The translations under genes were made by a program, and so were the position numbers. 64,000 bases of DNA from an uncultured Alistipes sp. (GTDB taxonomy: Bacteria > Bacteroidota > Bacteroidia > Bacteroidales > Rikenellaceae), in assembly GCA_910583985.1 (NCBI GenBank), contig CAJTYA010000010.1:1-64000 (forward strand). The letters run 5' to 3'. The notes below the pieces were generated by a model that saw only the letters and a program-made list of their open reading frames with translations, searched no databases and had not been told where the DNA came from. Shown piece by piece: positions 45,456 to 54,580 of this stretch. Numbering within the stretch: position 1 is the stretch's first letter; each line of letters starts with the position of its first letter.

Positions 45456-46313
45456 ATGACCCAAAAACAAGCGATACGACTTTTCGAGGAGCGCAAGGTG
45501 CGCACCGTGTGGGACGACCGGACCGAGAAATGGTACTGTTCCATCGTCGACGTGGTGGCTGTGTTGACGGACAGCATCGATGCGGCCGCCTATTGGCGCA
45601 AGTTGAAACAACGACTGAAAGCCGAAGGAAACGAAACCGTGACAAACTGTCACAGTTTGAAAATGCCCGCTGCCGACGGCAAGATGCGGATGACGGACGT
45701 AGCCGACACCGAACAGCTTTTCCGCCTGATTCAGTCGATCCCGTCGCCGAAGGCCGAGCCGTTCAAGTTGTGGTTAGCTTCGCTGGGACGGGAGCGGTTA
45801 GAGGAGATGGACGATCCGGAAATCGGCATCGACCGCATGTTGGAATATTACCACCGCAAGGGCTACTCCGAGAACTGGATCAACCAGCGCCTGAAATCCA
45901 TCGAGGTACGCAAGGAACTGACCGACGAATGGGAGCGGCGCGGCGTACGGAAAGGACAGGAGTTCGCCGTGCTGACGGACATCGTCACACAAGGCTGGTC
46001 GGGCATGACGACGCGGGAGTACAAGCGATACAAGGGCCTGAAGACCGAAAGCCTGCGCGACAACATGACGAACCTCGAACTGGTGCTGAACATGCTCGCG
46101 GAGGCTTCGACGACGGAAATTTCCAAAGAGAAGAAACCGTGCACCGTCGCCCAGAACCGCAAAGTCGCCGCCGAAGGAGGTTCGGTCGCCGCCGCGGCCC
46201 GCAAAACGCTCGAAGCCAGAACGGGAAAGAAAGTCGTCTCGCGACTCAACGCCCGACGGATGTTAACGGAAAAGAACCTCGAAGAAACTGAAGCGCCGGA
46301 AACCGACGAATAA
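45456..46313 (+). CDS. BRO-N domain protein, DinD-like
   Basis: A 285-residue protein. Residues ~5-110 are a BRO-N/DNA-binding domain of the KilA/phage antirepressor kind (WDDRTEKWYCSIVDVVAVLTDS). The middle is close to DinD (GMTTREYKRYKGLKTESLRDNMTNLEL), and the C-terminus has the DinD tail (VAQNRKVAAEGGSVAAAARK, TGKKVVSRLNA). DinD of E. coli is a DNA-damage-induced protein that limits RecA filaments. Last gene of the probable operon; the spacer after it holds a three-copy repeat. Confidence 0.85.
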   Translation: MTQKQAIRLFEERKVRTVWDDRTEKWYCSIVDVVAVLTDSIDAAAYWRKLKQRLKAEGNETVTNCHSLKMPAADGKMRMTDVADTEQLFRLIQSIPSPKAEPFKLWLASLGRERLEEMDDPEIGIDRMLEYYHRKGYSENWINQRLKSIEVRKELTDEWERRGVRKGQEFAVLTDIVTQGWSGMTTREYKRYKGLKTESLRDNMTNLELVLNMLAEASTTEISKEKKPCTVAQNRKVAAEGGSVAAAARKTLEARTGKKVVSRLNARRMLTEKNLEETEAPETDE

Positions 46314-46360
46314 CACGCCTCACGGTATTCCCCTGTTTCTCCGAAGCCGGACGAAACGGC

Positions 46361-47180
46361 CGCCCCCCATCGAGAGAAAGGGCGAGGATTCCCGATTTCC
46401 ACGAACGAGGCGGACTTCGTGCCGGACAAAGGCCGGTGCATCGAGGCCGATTATTTTGGAGAGCGGCCTGTCACACCGCAATGCTCCGTTCCGGACCTTA
46501 TGGGGTATGGAACGAGCGGAATGTTCGTACCTCGGCACCCCCATCCCCCATCGTGACGGCAGCATTCGGAACAGCCGAGACGCCGTCCCGAAGCAACGCC
46601 GAAAAAGGAAGGGCCGCAGGAGAGCCGCCCCGTCAAGAAAAAGGACAAGTATCCCCGATTTCCGCAGACAAGGCGGATTTCGTGACGGGCAAAGGCCGGT
46701 CCATTGAGGCCAGTTATTTCAAAAAACGGCCTGTCGCACCGCAATGCTCCGTTCCGGACCTTATGGGGTATGGAACGAGCGGAATGTTCGTACCTCGGCA
46801 CCCCCATCCCCCATCGTGACGGCAGCATTCGGAACAGCCGAGACGTTGTCCCGAATGCAACGCCGAAAAAGGAAGAGCCGCAGGAGAGGCCGAACTGCCC
46901 GTCAAGAAAAAGGGCAAGTATGTTCGACTTCGCAGGAAAAGCGGATTGCGATTCGGGCAAAGACAAGCCCATCCGAGGTCAATTTTTCGGAAAGCAGCGC
47001 GGCGACTGCGATGCTTCGTTCCGGGTTCTACAGATTATTTGACGGTGTATTCACACCCGATCCTCCCATCGTGACGGCGGTAGCAATCGGAACAGTCGCG
47101 ACGCAGCCACCCAACCCACGCCGCACCCGAAAAAGGGCGAACCGCCGAAAAAAAGAAAGAGCCGCCGAGAACGGCGACTC
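46361..47180 (-). repeat. Tandem array, three units of ~267 bp
   Basis: Units begin at about 46361, 46626 and 46895. Units 1 and 2 share an almost identical stretch of over 100 bp (46480-46588 and 46740-46848). Unit 3 is strongly diverged but keeps the order (AAAGGGCAAGTAT, AAAGCGGATT, GCTTCGTTCCGG, CCCATCGTGACGGC, CGAAAAAGG). Each unit holds a potential hairpin, GCT-CGTTCC with GGAACGAGC. The end of unit 3 is the fba terminator, and units 1 and 2 carry degraded versions of it. Confidence 0.85.
47145..47180 (-). terminator. Terminator of fba
   Basis: On the minus strand GAGTCGCCG and CGGCGGCTC pair (one T-G) around TTCT, followed by TTTCTTTTTTT. It is 25 bp after the fba stop and is the last part of the third repeat unit. 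Confidence 0.85.
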
Positions 47181-47204
47181 TTCCTCCCTATTAAATAGTA
47201 CAGA

Positions 47205-48206
47205 TTAGCATTCGAGTTTGCCGGCCGAACCCAGTACGTTGATGAGTTTGGCTTTGTAGAGTTCTTTGAGGCGGTCGCGAGCCGGGCCGAGGTATTTGCG
47301 CGGGTCGAACTCGGCGGGTTTGGTCGCCATGATTTCGCGCACGGCTGCCGTCATGGCCAGACGACCGTCGGAGTCGATGTTGATCTTGCAGACGGCCGAT
47401 TTCGAGGCTTCGCGGAGCTGTTCTTCGGGGATTCCGATCGCGTCTTTGAGGGCGCCGCCGTATTTGTTGATGATCGCCACCTGATCCTGAGGCACCGAGG
47501 AGGAGCCGTGGAGCACGATGGGGAAGCCGGGGATGCGGGTTTCGATCTCCTTGAGGATGTCGAAGCGCAAGGGGGGCGGAACCAGTACGCCGTTGGCGTC
47601 GCGCGTGCACTGTTCGGGCGTGAACTTGTTGGCGCCGTGCGAGGTACCGATAGAAATAGCCAGCGAATCCACGCCGGTGCGCGATACGAAATCGATCACC
47701 TGATCGGGTTCGGTGTAGGTGTGGTGTTCGGCCTTCACGTCGTCTTCGATGCCGGCCAGCACGCCGAGCTCGCCTTCGACCGTCACGTCGAACTGGTGCG
47801 CATATTCGACGACTTTCTTCGTCAGCGCGATGTTTTCTTCGTAGGGCAGGTGCGAACCGTCGATCATCACCGACGAGAAGCCCATGTCGATGCACGACTT
47901 GCAGAGTTCGAACGAATCGCCGTGGTCGAGGTGCAGCACGATCTGCGGGCAGGCGCAACCCAGTTCCTTGGCATATTCTACGGCACCCTGTGCCATGTAA
48001 CGCAGCAACGTCTGGTTGGCGTACTTGCGGGCGCCGCTCGACACCTGAAGGATAACGGGCGACTTGGTTTCGACAGCAGCCTGAATGATGGCCTGCATCT
48101 GCTCCATATTGTTGAAATTGAAGGCTGCGATCGCGTATTTGCCTTCCATGGCCTTTTTGAACATCTCGCGGGTGTTCACCAAGCCCAGATCTTTGTAATT
48201 AACCAT
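47205..48206 (-). CDS. fba: Class II fructose-bisphosphate aldolase
   Basis: A 333-residue zinc aldolase of glycolysis and gluconeogenesis. Motifs include YAIAAFNFNNMEQMQ, the zinc/catalytic LHLDHGDS, SSVMIDGSHLPYEENI, EGELGVLAGIED and the phosphate loop VLHGSSSVP. Length is normal. It is next to pgi and gpsA but has its own promoter: TAAATTTG at 48327-48334 (minus) preceded by TTTCG 19 nt upstream, giving a leader of about 115 nt. Confidence 0.96.
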   Translation of the reverse strand: MVNYKDLGLVNTREMFKKAMEGKYAIAAFNFNNMEQMQAIIQAAVETKSPVILQVSSGARKYANQTLLRYMAQGAVEYAKELGCACPQIVLHLDHGDSFELCKSCIDMGFSSVMIDGSHLPYEENIALTKKVVEYAHQFDVTVEGELGVLAGIEDDVKAEHHTYTEPDQVIDFVSRTGVDSLAISIGTSHGANKFTPEQCTRDANGVLVPPPLRFDILKEIETRIPGFPIVLHGSSSVPQDQVAIINKYGGALKDAIGIPEEQLREASKSAVCKINIDSDGRLAMTAAVREIMATKPAEFDPRKYLGPARDRLKELYKAKLINVLGSAGKLEC

Positions 48207-48326
48207 AGTTGTGAATCGTTTTATGTTAGTAACTGTCGTTGCGAAAGTTTCCCGCAGCGGGCGCTCCGGGACATCCGGGCTCCGCGCCGGGCGTTCCCGT
48301 CCGGCACCCCTGCCGCGTTACGGCCT

Positions 48327-48358
48327 CAAATTTAACGAAAATCCGCGTCTTTGCGAAA
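48327..48358 (-). promoter_or_regulatory. Promoter of fba
   Basis: On the minus strand TTTCG (48354-48358), 19 nt, TAAATTTG (48327-48334). The -33 box is one base from consensus. Confidence 0.6.
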
Positions 48359-48443
48359 GGTTTCGTAAATTTATTTAAAATTCATTCGCCGCACGGGCCG
48401 TTCCCTCGCAGGGGCGGGCCTTCCGCTTCCGTCCGACGGCCGT

Positions 48444-49787
48444 TTACAGCCGGCGACGCAGTTCTTCGCCCTGTTCCTCGAAGCCGGGCTTGCCCAGCAG
48501 CGCGAACATGTTTTTCTTGTAGGCCTCCACGCCTGGCTGGTCGAACGGATTGACGCCCAGTGCATAACCGCTCATGCCGCAGGCCTTTTCGAAGAAATAG
48601 AGCAGGGCGCCCAGATAATACTCGTTGAGTTCGGGCAGCTCGATGCGGATATTGGGCACGCCGCCGTCCACGTGGGCCAGCATGGTACCCATTTCGGCCA
48701 TCCGGTTCACCTCGCCGATCCGCTTGCCGGAGAGATAGTTCAGGCCGTCGAGGTTGTCGGGGTCGGATTCGATTCTCACCTCGTGCTTGGGACGGTCGAT
48801 GCTCACGATGGTTTCCATCAGCGTGCGTTCGCCCTGCTGGATGTACTGGCCCATCGAGTGCAGGTCGGCCGTCAGCGTCACGCTGGCCGGGAAAATGCCC
48901 TTGCCGTCCTTGCCCTCGCTCTCGCCGTAGAGCTGTTTCCACCACTCGGCCACGTAGAGCAGCTTGGGGTCGTAGCTTCCCAAAATTTCGATCTTGCAGC
49001 CCTTGCGGTAGAGCGCCGTGCGGGCGGCGGCGTACAGGGCTGCGGGATTCTCCTCGAACGGCACGTCGACGCCCGTGGCGGCGGCCATGTCCTGCGCTCC
49101 GCGCACCAGCTCGGCCACATCGACGCCGGCAGCGGCCAGCGGCAGCAGACCCACCGGCGTGAGGACCGAGTAGCGGCCGCCCACGTTGTCCGGAATCACG
49201 AACGTGGCATACCCTTCCCTTTCGGCAAGCGTCCGCAGCGCACCGCGCTTGGCGTCGGTCACGGCCACGATCCGCTTGGCGGCTTCGGCCTTGCCGTAGC
49301 GATCCTCGATCTCCTTCTTGAGGATGCGGAACGCGACGGCCGGTTCGGTCGTCGTGCCCGACTTGGAAATGACGATCGTCGAAAGGCGGTAGGGCTTCAC
49401 GGCGGCGAGCAGTTCGGCCATGTAGTCCTCACTGAGGTTCTGTCCGGCGAAGAGCAGCACGGGCTTGTCCTGTTTGCCGTGCAGCGGAGCGAACGAATCG
49501 CTCATGGCTTCGAGCACAGCCTTGGTGCCGAGATAGGAGCCCCCGATGCCGATGACGACGATCACGTCGGAGAGCGAGGCCAGCGAACGGGCGCAGTCGC
49601 CGATCGTTTCGAGGCACTGCGGCGTCACCTGCTGCGGAAGGCCGACCCATCCCAGAAAGTCGTTCCCGGCGCCGCTGCCGTCGTGCAGCGTGCGGTTGGC
49701 CGCTTCGATTTCGCCTTTGAGCGCATTTACTTCGGCCGCGGAAGCCCGGCCGTAAATCCTGTCGATACCGATTTTGAAAATACCCAT
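48444..49787 (-). CDS. pgi: Glucose-6-phosphate isomerase
   Basis: A 447-residue phosphoglucose isomerase. Family signatures are VIGIGGSYLGTKAVLEAM, the VISKSGTTTEPAVAFR sugar-phosphate loop, the GGRYSVLTPVG block and the late QPGVEAYKKNMFALLG. The short bacterial form is typical for Bacteroidetes and Firmicutes. It lies 22 bp after gpsA and probably shares its transcript. Confidence 0.97.
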   Translation of the reverse strand: MGIFKIGIDRIYGRASAAEVNALKGEIEAANRTLHDGSGAGNDFLGWVGLPQQVTPQCLETIGDCARSLASLSDVIVVIGIGGSYLGTKAVLEAMSDSFAPLHGKQDKPVLLFAGQNLSEDYMAELLAAVKPYRLSTIVISKSGTTTEPAVAFRILKKEIEDRYGKAEAAKRIVAVTDAKRGALRTLAEREGYATFVIPDNVGGRYSVLTPVGLLPLAAAGVDVAELVRGAQDMAAATGVDVPFEENPAALYAAARTALYRKGCKIEILGSYDPKLLYVAEWWKQLYGESEGKDGKGIFPASVTLTADLHSMGQYIQQGERTLMETIVSIDRPKHEVRIESDPDNLDGLNYLSGKRIGEVNRMAEMGTMLAHVDGGVPNIRIELPELNEYYLGALLYFFEKACGMSGYALGVNPFDQPGVEAYKKNMFALLGKPGFEEQGEELRRRL

Positions 49788-49809
49788 GACTATGATGTTT
49801 TGAATTGTT

Positions 49810-50817
49810 TCATACCAGTTTGTCGGTCAGCGAGGCGAGAGCGGACGCCGCAGGCGCCTCCCGATAGAGCATGTCGTAGACGGCCGAGGCGATGGGCATC
49901 TCCACGCCGTGCCGCTCGTTGATCTTCATGACGCATTCGGCGGCATAGTACCCCTCGGCCACCATGTTCATCTCGGCGCGGGCCGAAGCGACGCTGTATC
50001 CCTTGCCGATCATCAGTCCGAAGCGGCGGTTACGGCTGAACTGCGAATAGGAGGTGACCAGCAGGTCGCCCAGATAGGCCGAGGCGAACGTATCGCGCGG
50101 GGCGGGATAGGTCCGCTCCATGAAGCGCGACATCTCCATCGCCCCGTTGGAAATGAGCACGGCGAGGAAATTGTCGCCGTACCCCAGTCCGACGGCGACG
50201 CCCACGGCCAGCGCATAGATGTTCTTCAGCACCGAGGCATATTCTATGCCGTAGATGTCGGTCGAATGGCTCACGGCGATGTAGGGCGTGCGGATCTTGC
50301 GGCCCAGCATCACCGAATCGTCCATGTTCTTGCAGACGGCCGTCAGGTAGGAAAGCCTTTCGAGGGCCACCTCCTCGGCATGGCAGGGCCCCGACACGAT
50401 GCCGATGCGGTCGAACGGTACGCCGTAGCGGCGGTTGACGTACTCGGCCACCGTCACCAGTTCGCCGGGCACGATGCCCTTGATGGCCGAGACGACGAAC
50501 TTTCCCTCCAGCGGTTCGGTGAGCGCGTCGAGCGTCGTCTTCAGATAGACCGACGGCACGGCCAGCACGATAATGTCGGCCCCGCGCACTACCGCGTCCA
50601 GATCGTCCGAAAGAAACAGCCGCCCGGCGGGAAAATGCACGCCGCTCAGGTACCGGGGATTGGTGCCGTGACGGCGGATATGCTCCAGCACGTCCCGGCT
50701 GCGGATATACCATCCCACTTCCGCTTCGTTTTCGAGCAATATTTTGACCAGCGCGGTCGCCCAACTGCCGTATCCCACGACGGCACAGCGTGCCCCGCTG
50801 TCGATTCCATAGGTCAT
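49810..50817 (-). CDS. gpsA: NAD(P)H-dependent glycerol-3-phosphate dehydrogenase
   Basis: A 335-residue dehydrogenase supplying glycerol-3-phosphate for lipids. The Rossmann start is RCAVVGYGSWATALVKIL (GxGxxA variant), with VPSVYLKTTL, the catalytic-region AIKGI and SGPCHAEEVA, and late GLGYGDNFLAVLI. ATG 50817 is chosen; the frame upstream runs through a low-complexity spacer. Next gene leftwards is pgi. Confidence 0.95.
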   Translation of the reverse strand: MTYGIDSGARCAVVGYGSWATALVKILLENEAEVGWYIRSRDVLEHIRRHGTNPRYLSGVHFPAGRLFLSDDLDAVVRGADIIVLAVPSVYLKTTLDALTEPLEGKFVVSAIKGIVPGELVTVAEYVNRRYGVPFDRIGIVSGPCHAEEVALERLSYLTAVCKNMDDSVMLGRKIRTPYIAVSHSTDIYGIEYASVLKNIYALAVGVAVGLGYGDNFLAVLISNGAMEMSRFMERTYPAPRDTFASAYLGDLLVTSYSQFSRNRRFGLMIGKGYSVASARAEMNMVAEGYYAAECVMKINERHGVEMPIASAVYDMLYREAPAASALASLTDKLV

Positions 50818-51033
50818 AACGAGATCGTTTCGAATGACAAATGTATAAATTATTTGCCATTTCCCCCACACCGCCGCGACCCGATCGTCCGCCGGGCCCT
50901 GCGGACGCCCCGCCCCCCTTCCGCAGAGCCCGCACGTCCGGGCGGTCGCTCCCGACGGAAGGGGCATGGCACGCCGTCTGCGCACCGGCATTATTTTTCC
51001 GCTCCGGGAGGTCGGTGCGAACTCTTTTTTTCG

Positions 51034-51041
51034 TATCTTTG
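51034..51041 (+). promoter_or_regulatory. -7 element upstream of purH
   Basis: TATCTTTG fits the consensus and lies about 34 nt before the GTG start. No clear -33 match is seen. Confidence 0.5.
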
Positions 51042-51074
51042 TACGATCGACAACAACCCTAAACATACAAGACT

Positions 51075-52595
51075 GTGAAAAAGATAAAAAGCGCGCTCGT
51101 TTCGGTCTATTACAAGAACGGACTGGAACGCATCGTAAGGAAGCTGTCCGAAGACGGAGTCACGATATACTCGACGGGAGGCACCCTCTCGTTCATCGAG
51201 GGACTGGGCCTCGAAGCCATCGCGGTAGAGAGCCTCACGGGCTACCCGTCGATTCTGGGCGGACGGGTCAAGACGCTGCATCCCAAAGTATTCGGCGGCA
51301 TCCTCGCCCGCAGGGACAACCCCACGGACGCCGAGCAGGCCGCACAATACGAAATTCCGGAAATCGACGCGGTGATCGTCGACCTGTATCCCTTCGAGCA
51401 GACGGTCGCTTCGGGCGCCGCCGAACAGGACATCATCGAGAAGATCGACATCGGAGGCATCTCGCTCATCCGCGCCGCGGCCAAGAACTTCAAGGACGTC
51501 GTGATCGTCCCCTCGGTGGCCCAGTATGACGAATTCTACGAAATCATCACCGCCCAGCACAGCGCCACGACGCTCGAACAGCGCCGCCGTTTCGCCGCCC
51601 ACGCTTTCGACGTGAGTTCGCACTACGATTCGGCCATCTTCGGGTACTTCAACCGCAAGGAAAACCTGCCGTCGTTCAAACTGAGCTTCGGCGAGGGCCT
51701 CTCGCTGCGTTACGGCGAAAACCCGCATCAGGCGGCCACGTTCTACGGCGATACGGACAGACTGTTCGACAAGCTCAACGGCAAAGACATTTCGTACAAC
51801 AACATGCTCGACATCGACGCGGCGATCAACCTCGTCGAAGAGTTCGACGAACCGACGTTCGTCATCATGAAGCACAACAACGCCTGCGGCGTGGCCAGCC
51901 GCCCGACGGTGCTCGAAGCATGGAAGGACGCGCTGGCGGGCGACCCCGTGTCGGCCTTCGGCGGCGTGCTCATCACCAACCGCGAGGTGGATGCGGCGAC
52001 GGCCGAAGAGATCAACAAGCTGTTCTTCGAAGTGATCCTCGCCCCGTCCTATGCCGACGCGGCGCTCGAAACGCTCAAAAGCAAGAAGAACCGCATCATC
52101 CTGCGCCTCAAGGACACGACGCGCTGTCCGAAACAGTTCCGCTCGCTGCTCAACGGCATAGCCGTACAGGACCGCGACGCCAAAGTGGGCGGCCGCGACG
52201 GCGAACCCCGCTACGCCACCGAAAAGCAGGCATCGGAAAAACAGCTCGCCGACATGATCTTCGCCAACAAGATCGTCAAGCACTCCAAGAGCAATGCCAT
52301 CGTACTGGCCAAAGACGGCATGCTCGTGGCCAGCGGCATCGGACAGACCTCGCGCGTGGACGCACTCAAACAGGCCATCGCCAAGGCCAAAGGCTTCGGG
52401 TTCGACCTGCGGGGCGCCGTCATGGCCTCCGACGCCTACTTCCCCTTCGGCGACTGCGTGGAAATCGCGCACAAGGAAGGCGTGGACGCCGTCATCCAGC
52501 CGGGCGGGTCGGTCCGCGACCACGAAAGCATCGACTACTGCAATGCCAACGGCATGGCGATGCTGTTCACGGGGCTGAGACATTTCAAACACTAA
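51075..52595 (+). CDS. purH: Bifunctional AICAR formyltransferase/IMP cyclohydrolase
   Basis: A 506-residue bifunctional enzyme doing the last two steps of IMP synthesis. The N-terminal MGS-like cyclohydrolase domain contains IYSTGGTLSFIE, GGRVKTLHPKVFGGILARRD; the C-terminal transformylase has RYGENPHQAA, MKHNNACGVA and AFPFGDC-type DAYFPFGDCVEIA. The start is GTG at 51075 (MKKIKSALVSVYYKNG), matching the family start, with no ATG alternative. A 9-bp hairpin without T-run follows, so read-through into mreB is possible. Confidence 0.97.
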   Translation: MKKIKSALVSVYYKNGLERIVRKLSEDGVTIYSTGGTLSFIEGLGLEAIAVESLTGYPSILGGRVKTLHPKVFGGILARRDNPTDAEQAAQYEIPEIDAVIVDLYPFEQTVASGAAEQDIIEKIDIGGISLIRAAAKNFKDVVIVPSVAQYDEFYEIITAQHSATTLEQRRRFAAHAFDVSSHYDSAIFGYFNRKENLPSFKLSFGEGLSLRYGENPHQAATFYGDTDRLFDKLNGKDISYNNMLDIDAAINLVEEFDEPTFVIMKHNNACGVASRPTVLEAWKDALAGDPVSAFGGVLITNREVDAATAEEINKLFFEVILAPSYADAALETLKSKKNRIILRLKDTTRCPKQFRSLLNGIAVQDRDAKVGGRDGEPRYATEKQASEKQLADMIFANKIVKHSKSNAIVLAKDGMLVASGIGQTSRVDALKQAIAKAKGFGFDLRGAVMASDAYFPFGDCVEIAHKEGVDAVIQPGGSVRDHESIDYCNANGMAMLFTGLRHFKH

Positions 52596-52605
52596 ACACC
52601 CGGAG

Positions 52606-52638
52606 GTCCCGGCGTCGCGCACGGTGCGGCGCCGGGAC
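52606..52638 (+). other. Stem-loop between purH and mreB
   Basis: GTCCCGGCG (52606-52614) and CGCCGGGAC (52630-52638) pair perfectly around a GC-rich loop. Without a T-run it is more likely a pause or processing hairpin than a strong terminator. Confidence 0.5.
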
Positions 52639-52677
52639 ACTGCACCGGTCCGTACCGGCAAACAACACGAAAACGCT

Positions 52678-53697
52678 ATGGGTTTATTTTCATTGACACA
52701 GGAATTGGCCATCGACCTCGGCACGGCCAATACGATCATAATCAGCAACGGCAAGATCGTCGTGGACGAACCGTCGATCGTGGCGCTCGACCAGCACACC
52801 GGCAAGCCGATGGCCATCGGCAAGCGGGCGCGGCAGATGCACGGTAAAACCCACCAGAACATCAAGACGATCCGTCCGCTCAAGGACGGCGTGATCGCCG
52901 ACTTCAACGCGGCCGAAATCATGCTCCGCGGCCTCATCAAGATGGTCAAGAGCAACGGACGGCTCTTCAGCCCGTCGCTCAAGATGGTCATCTGCATCCC
53001 CTCCGGATCGACCAACGTCGAAATCCGCGCCGTGCGCGACTCGGCCGAACACGCCGGAGGACGCGAGGTCTACATGATCTACGAACCGATGGCCGCCGCG
53101 CTCGGAGCGGGACTCGACGTCGAAGCGCCCGAAGGCAACATGGTCGTCGACATCGGAGGCGGCACGACCGAAATCGCCTGCATCTCGCTGGGCGGCATCG
53201 TATGCAGCGAAAGCATCAACGTGGCCGGCGACGTCTTTACCGAAGACATCCAGACCTACATCCGCCAGCAGCACAACATGCGCATCGGAGAACGCACGGC
53301 CGAAGACATCAAGATCGCCGTGGGCGCCGCGCTGTCGGAACTCGAAGAGGAACCCGACGACTTCGAGGTCACGGGCCCCAACATTCTCACTTCGCTGCCG
53401 TCGGTGCTGACCGTCTCGTACAGCGAAATGGCCTATGCGCTCGAAAAATCGCTCGTCAAGATCGACGCGGCGATCATGAAGGTGCTCGAAATGGTTCCGC
53501 CCGAACTCTATGCCGACATCGCCAAGAACGGCATCTATCTGGCCGGAGGCGGCGCCCTGCTCAAAGGACTCGACCGCCGTCTGTCGGAAAAGACGAACAT
53601 CCCGTTCCACATCGCCGAAGACCCGCTGCGGGCCGTGGCGCGCGGCACGGGCATCGCGCTGAAAAACATCAACCGCTTCTCGTTCCTGATGAGATAG
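52678..53697 (+). CDS. mreB: Rod-shape-determining actin homologue MreB
   Basis: A 339-residue MreB that polymerises under the membrane and guides lateral wall synthesis. Actin-fold motifs: AIDLGTANTII (phosphate 1), VVDIGGGTTEIA (phosphate 2), YLAGGGALLKGLD (adenosine) and the VGAALSEL helix. ATG 52678 gives the canonical start MGLFSLTQELAIDLG. It opens the mreB-mreC-[gap]-mreD-mrdA-rodA cluster. Confidence 0.97.
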   Translation: MGLFSLTQELAIDLGTANTIIISNGKIVVDEPSIVALDQHTGKPMAIGKRARQMHGKTHQNIKTIRPLKDGVIADFNAAEIMLRGLIKMVKSNGRLFSPSLKMVICIPSGSTNVEIRAVRDSAEHAGGREVYMIYEPMAAALGAGLDVEAPEGNMVVDIGGGTTEIACISLGGIVCSESINVAGDVFTEDIQTYIRQQHNMRIGERTAEDIKIAVGAALSELEEEPDDFEVTGPNILTSLPSVLTVSYSEMAYALEKSLVKIDAAIMKVLEMVPPELYADIAKNGIYLAGGGALLKGLDRRLSEKTNIPFHIAEDPLRAVARGTGIALKNINRFSFLMR

Positions 53698-53719
53698 CCG
53701 AAGTTCCCCCTTCGAGAGC

Positions 53720-54580
53720 ATGATCAAGTTTTTCCTGTTCATCAAGAAGATCCATTTCGTCTTGATATTCATCGTTCTCGAAGCGGTGGCCCTGCACTAT
53801 TACGCGGGCAGCACGAGCTATACGAAAGCCCGGTTAGTGACCGTCTCGAACCATGTGGCGGGCGGCATCTACGCCCAGCTTTCGGGTCTGAACAGCTATT
53901 TCCGTCTCAAAAAGGAGAACGCCTCGCTGGCGGCGGAACTGGCTGCCGTGCGCAACGAGCTGGAAGGATACAGACGGGAAATCGCAGGCGACACGACGCT
54001 GTCGGCCGCCGACTCGGCCGCGCTGCTGGACAGCGCCACGGGCCGGAAACGCTACGAATATTTCACGGCCCGCGTGGTGAACAACACGATCACGCGGCAG
54101 GAGAATTACATCACGCTGAACCGCGGCGTGGACGACGGCCTGCAAGCCGACATGGCCGTGATCGCCGACGGCGGGATCGTCGGGCACGTGCTGGGGTGTT
54201 CGGAACATTTCTCGGTCTGCATGTCGGTGCTCAACCGGAATTTCCGGACCAGCGGCAAGATCAAGGGCACCGACCACATCGGGTCGATCTCGTGGGACGG
54301 ACTGAGTTACGAATACGTCACGCTGTCGGAAATCGCGAAATACGCCGAAATCCACACCGGCGACACGATCGTCACCACCACCCACTCGTCGATCTTTCCG
54401 CCCGACGTAATGATCGGCACCGTCGAGAGCTTCACGCTCAACAACGCCACGTACTACGACGTGAAGGTCCGCCTCCACACGGACATCGCGGCGCTGAACA
54501 ACGTGACGGTCGTCAAATACCTCGACGCCGAGGAAATCGACATGCTCGAACAGAGCGTGGGCATCCCCCCGTCGCGCTGA
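53720..54580 (+). CDS. mreC: Rod-shape-determining protein MreC
   Basis: A 286-residue protein with one N-terminal membrane helix (residues ~10-29), a short coiled coil (LKKENASLAAELAAVRNELE) and the two-lobed beta barrel domain (ARVVNNTITRQENYITLNRG, VGHVLGCSEHFSVCMSVLN). It links MreB filaments to the periplasmic wall-synthesis enzymes. It starts 22 bp after mreB. Unusually, mreD does not follow directly but after 712 bp. Confidence 0.93.
   Translation: MIKFFLFIKKIHFVLIFIVLEAVALHYYAGSTSYTKARLVTVSNHVAGGIYAQLSGLNSYFRLKKENASLAAELAAVRNELEGYRREIAGDTTLSAADSAALLDSATGRKRYEYFTARVVNNTITRQENYITLNRGVDDGLQADMAVIADGGIVGHVLGCSEHFSVCMSVLNRNFRTSGKIKGTDHIGSISWDGLSYEYVTLSEIAKYAEIHTGDTIVTTTHSSIFPPDVMIGTVESFTLNNATYYDVKVRLHTDIAALNNVTVVKYLDAEEIDMLEQSVGIPPSR

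Larger units (their letters stand above)
46314..47204. other. Convergent spacer filled by a three-copy repeat
   Basis: Nearly all of this 891-bp spacer between the DinD-like gene and fba is a tandem array of three units of about 267 bp, ending in the fba terminator. Frames through the array (for example 46436-46819) are repeat-derived and not supported as genes. Confidence 0.75.

Noticed and set aside
46436..46819. Frames through the 46-kb array that look like a repeated protein
   Set aside because: Their repetition follows from the DNA array; unit 3 is frame-disrupted and there is no promoter or partner.
46380..47000. A resemblance of the array's translated KPIR segment to the gcvT C-terminus
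   Set aside because: Only a few residues agree and the nucleotide context differs; probably chance.
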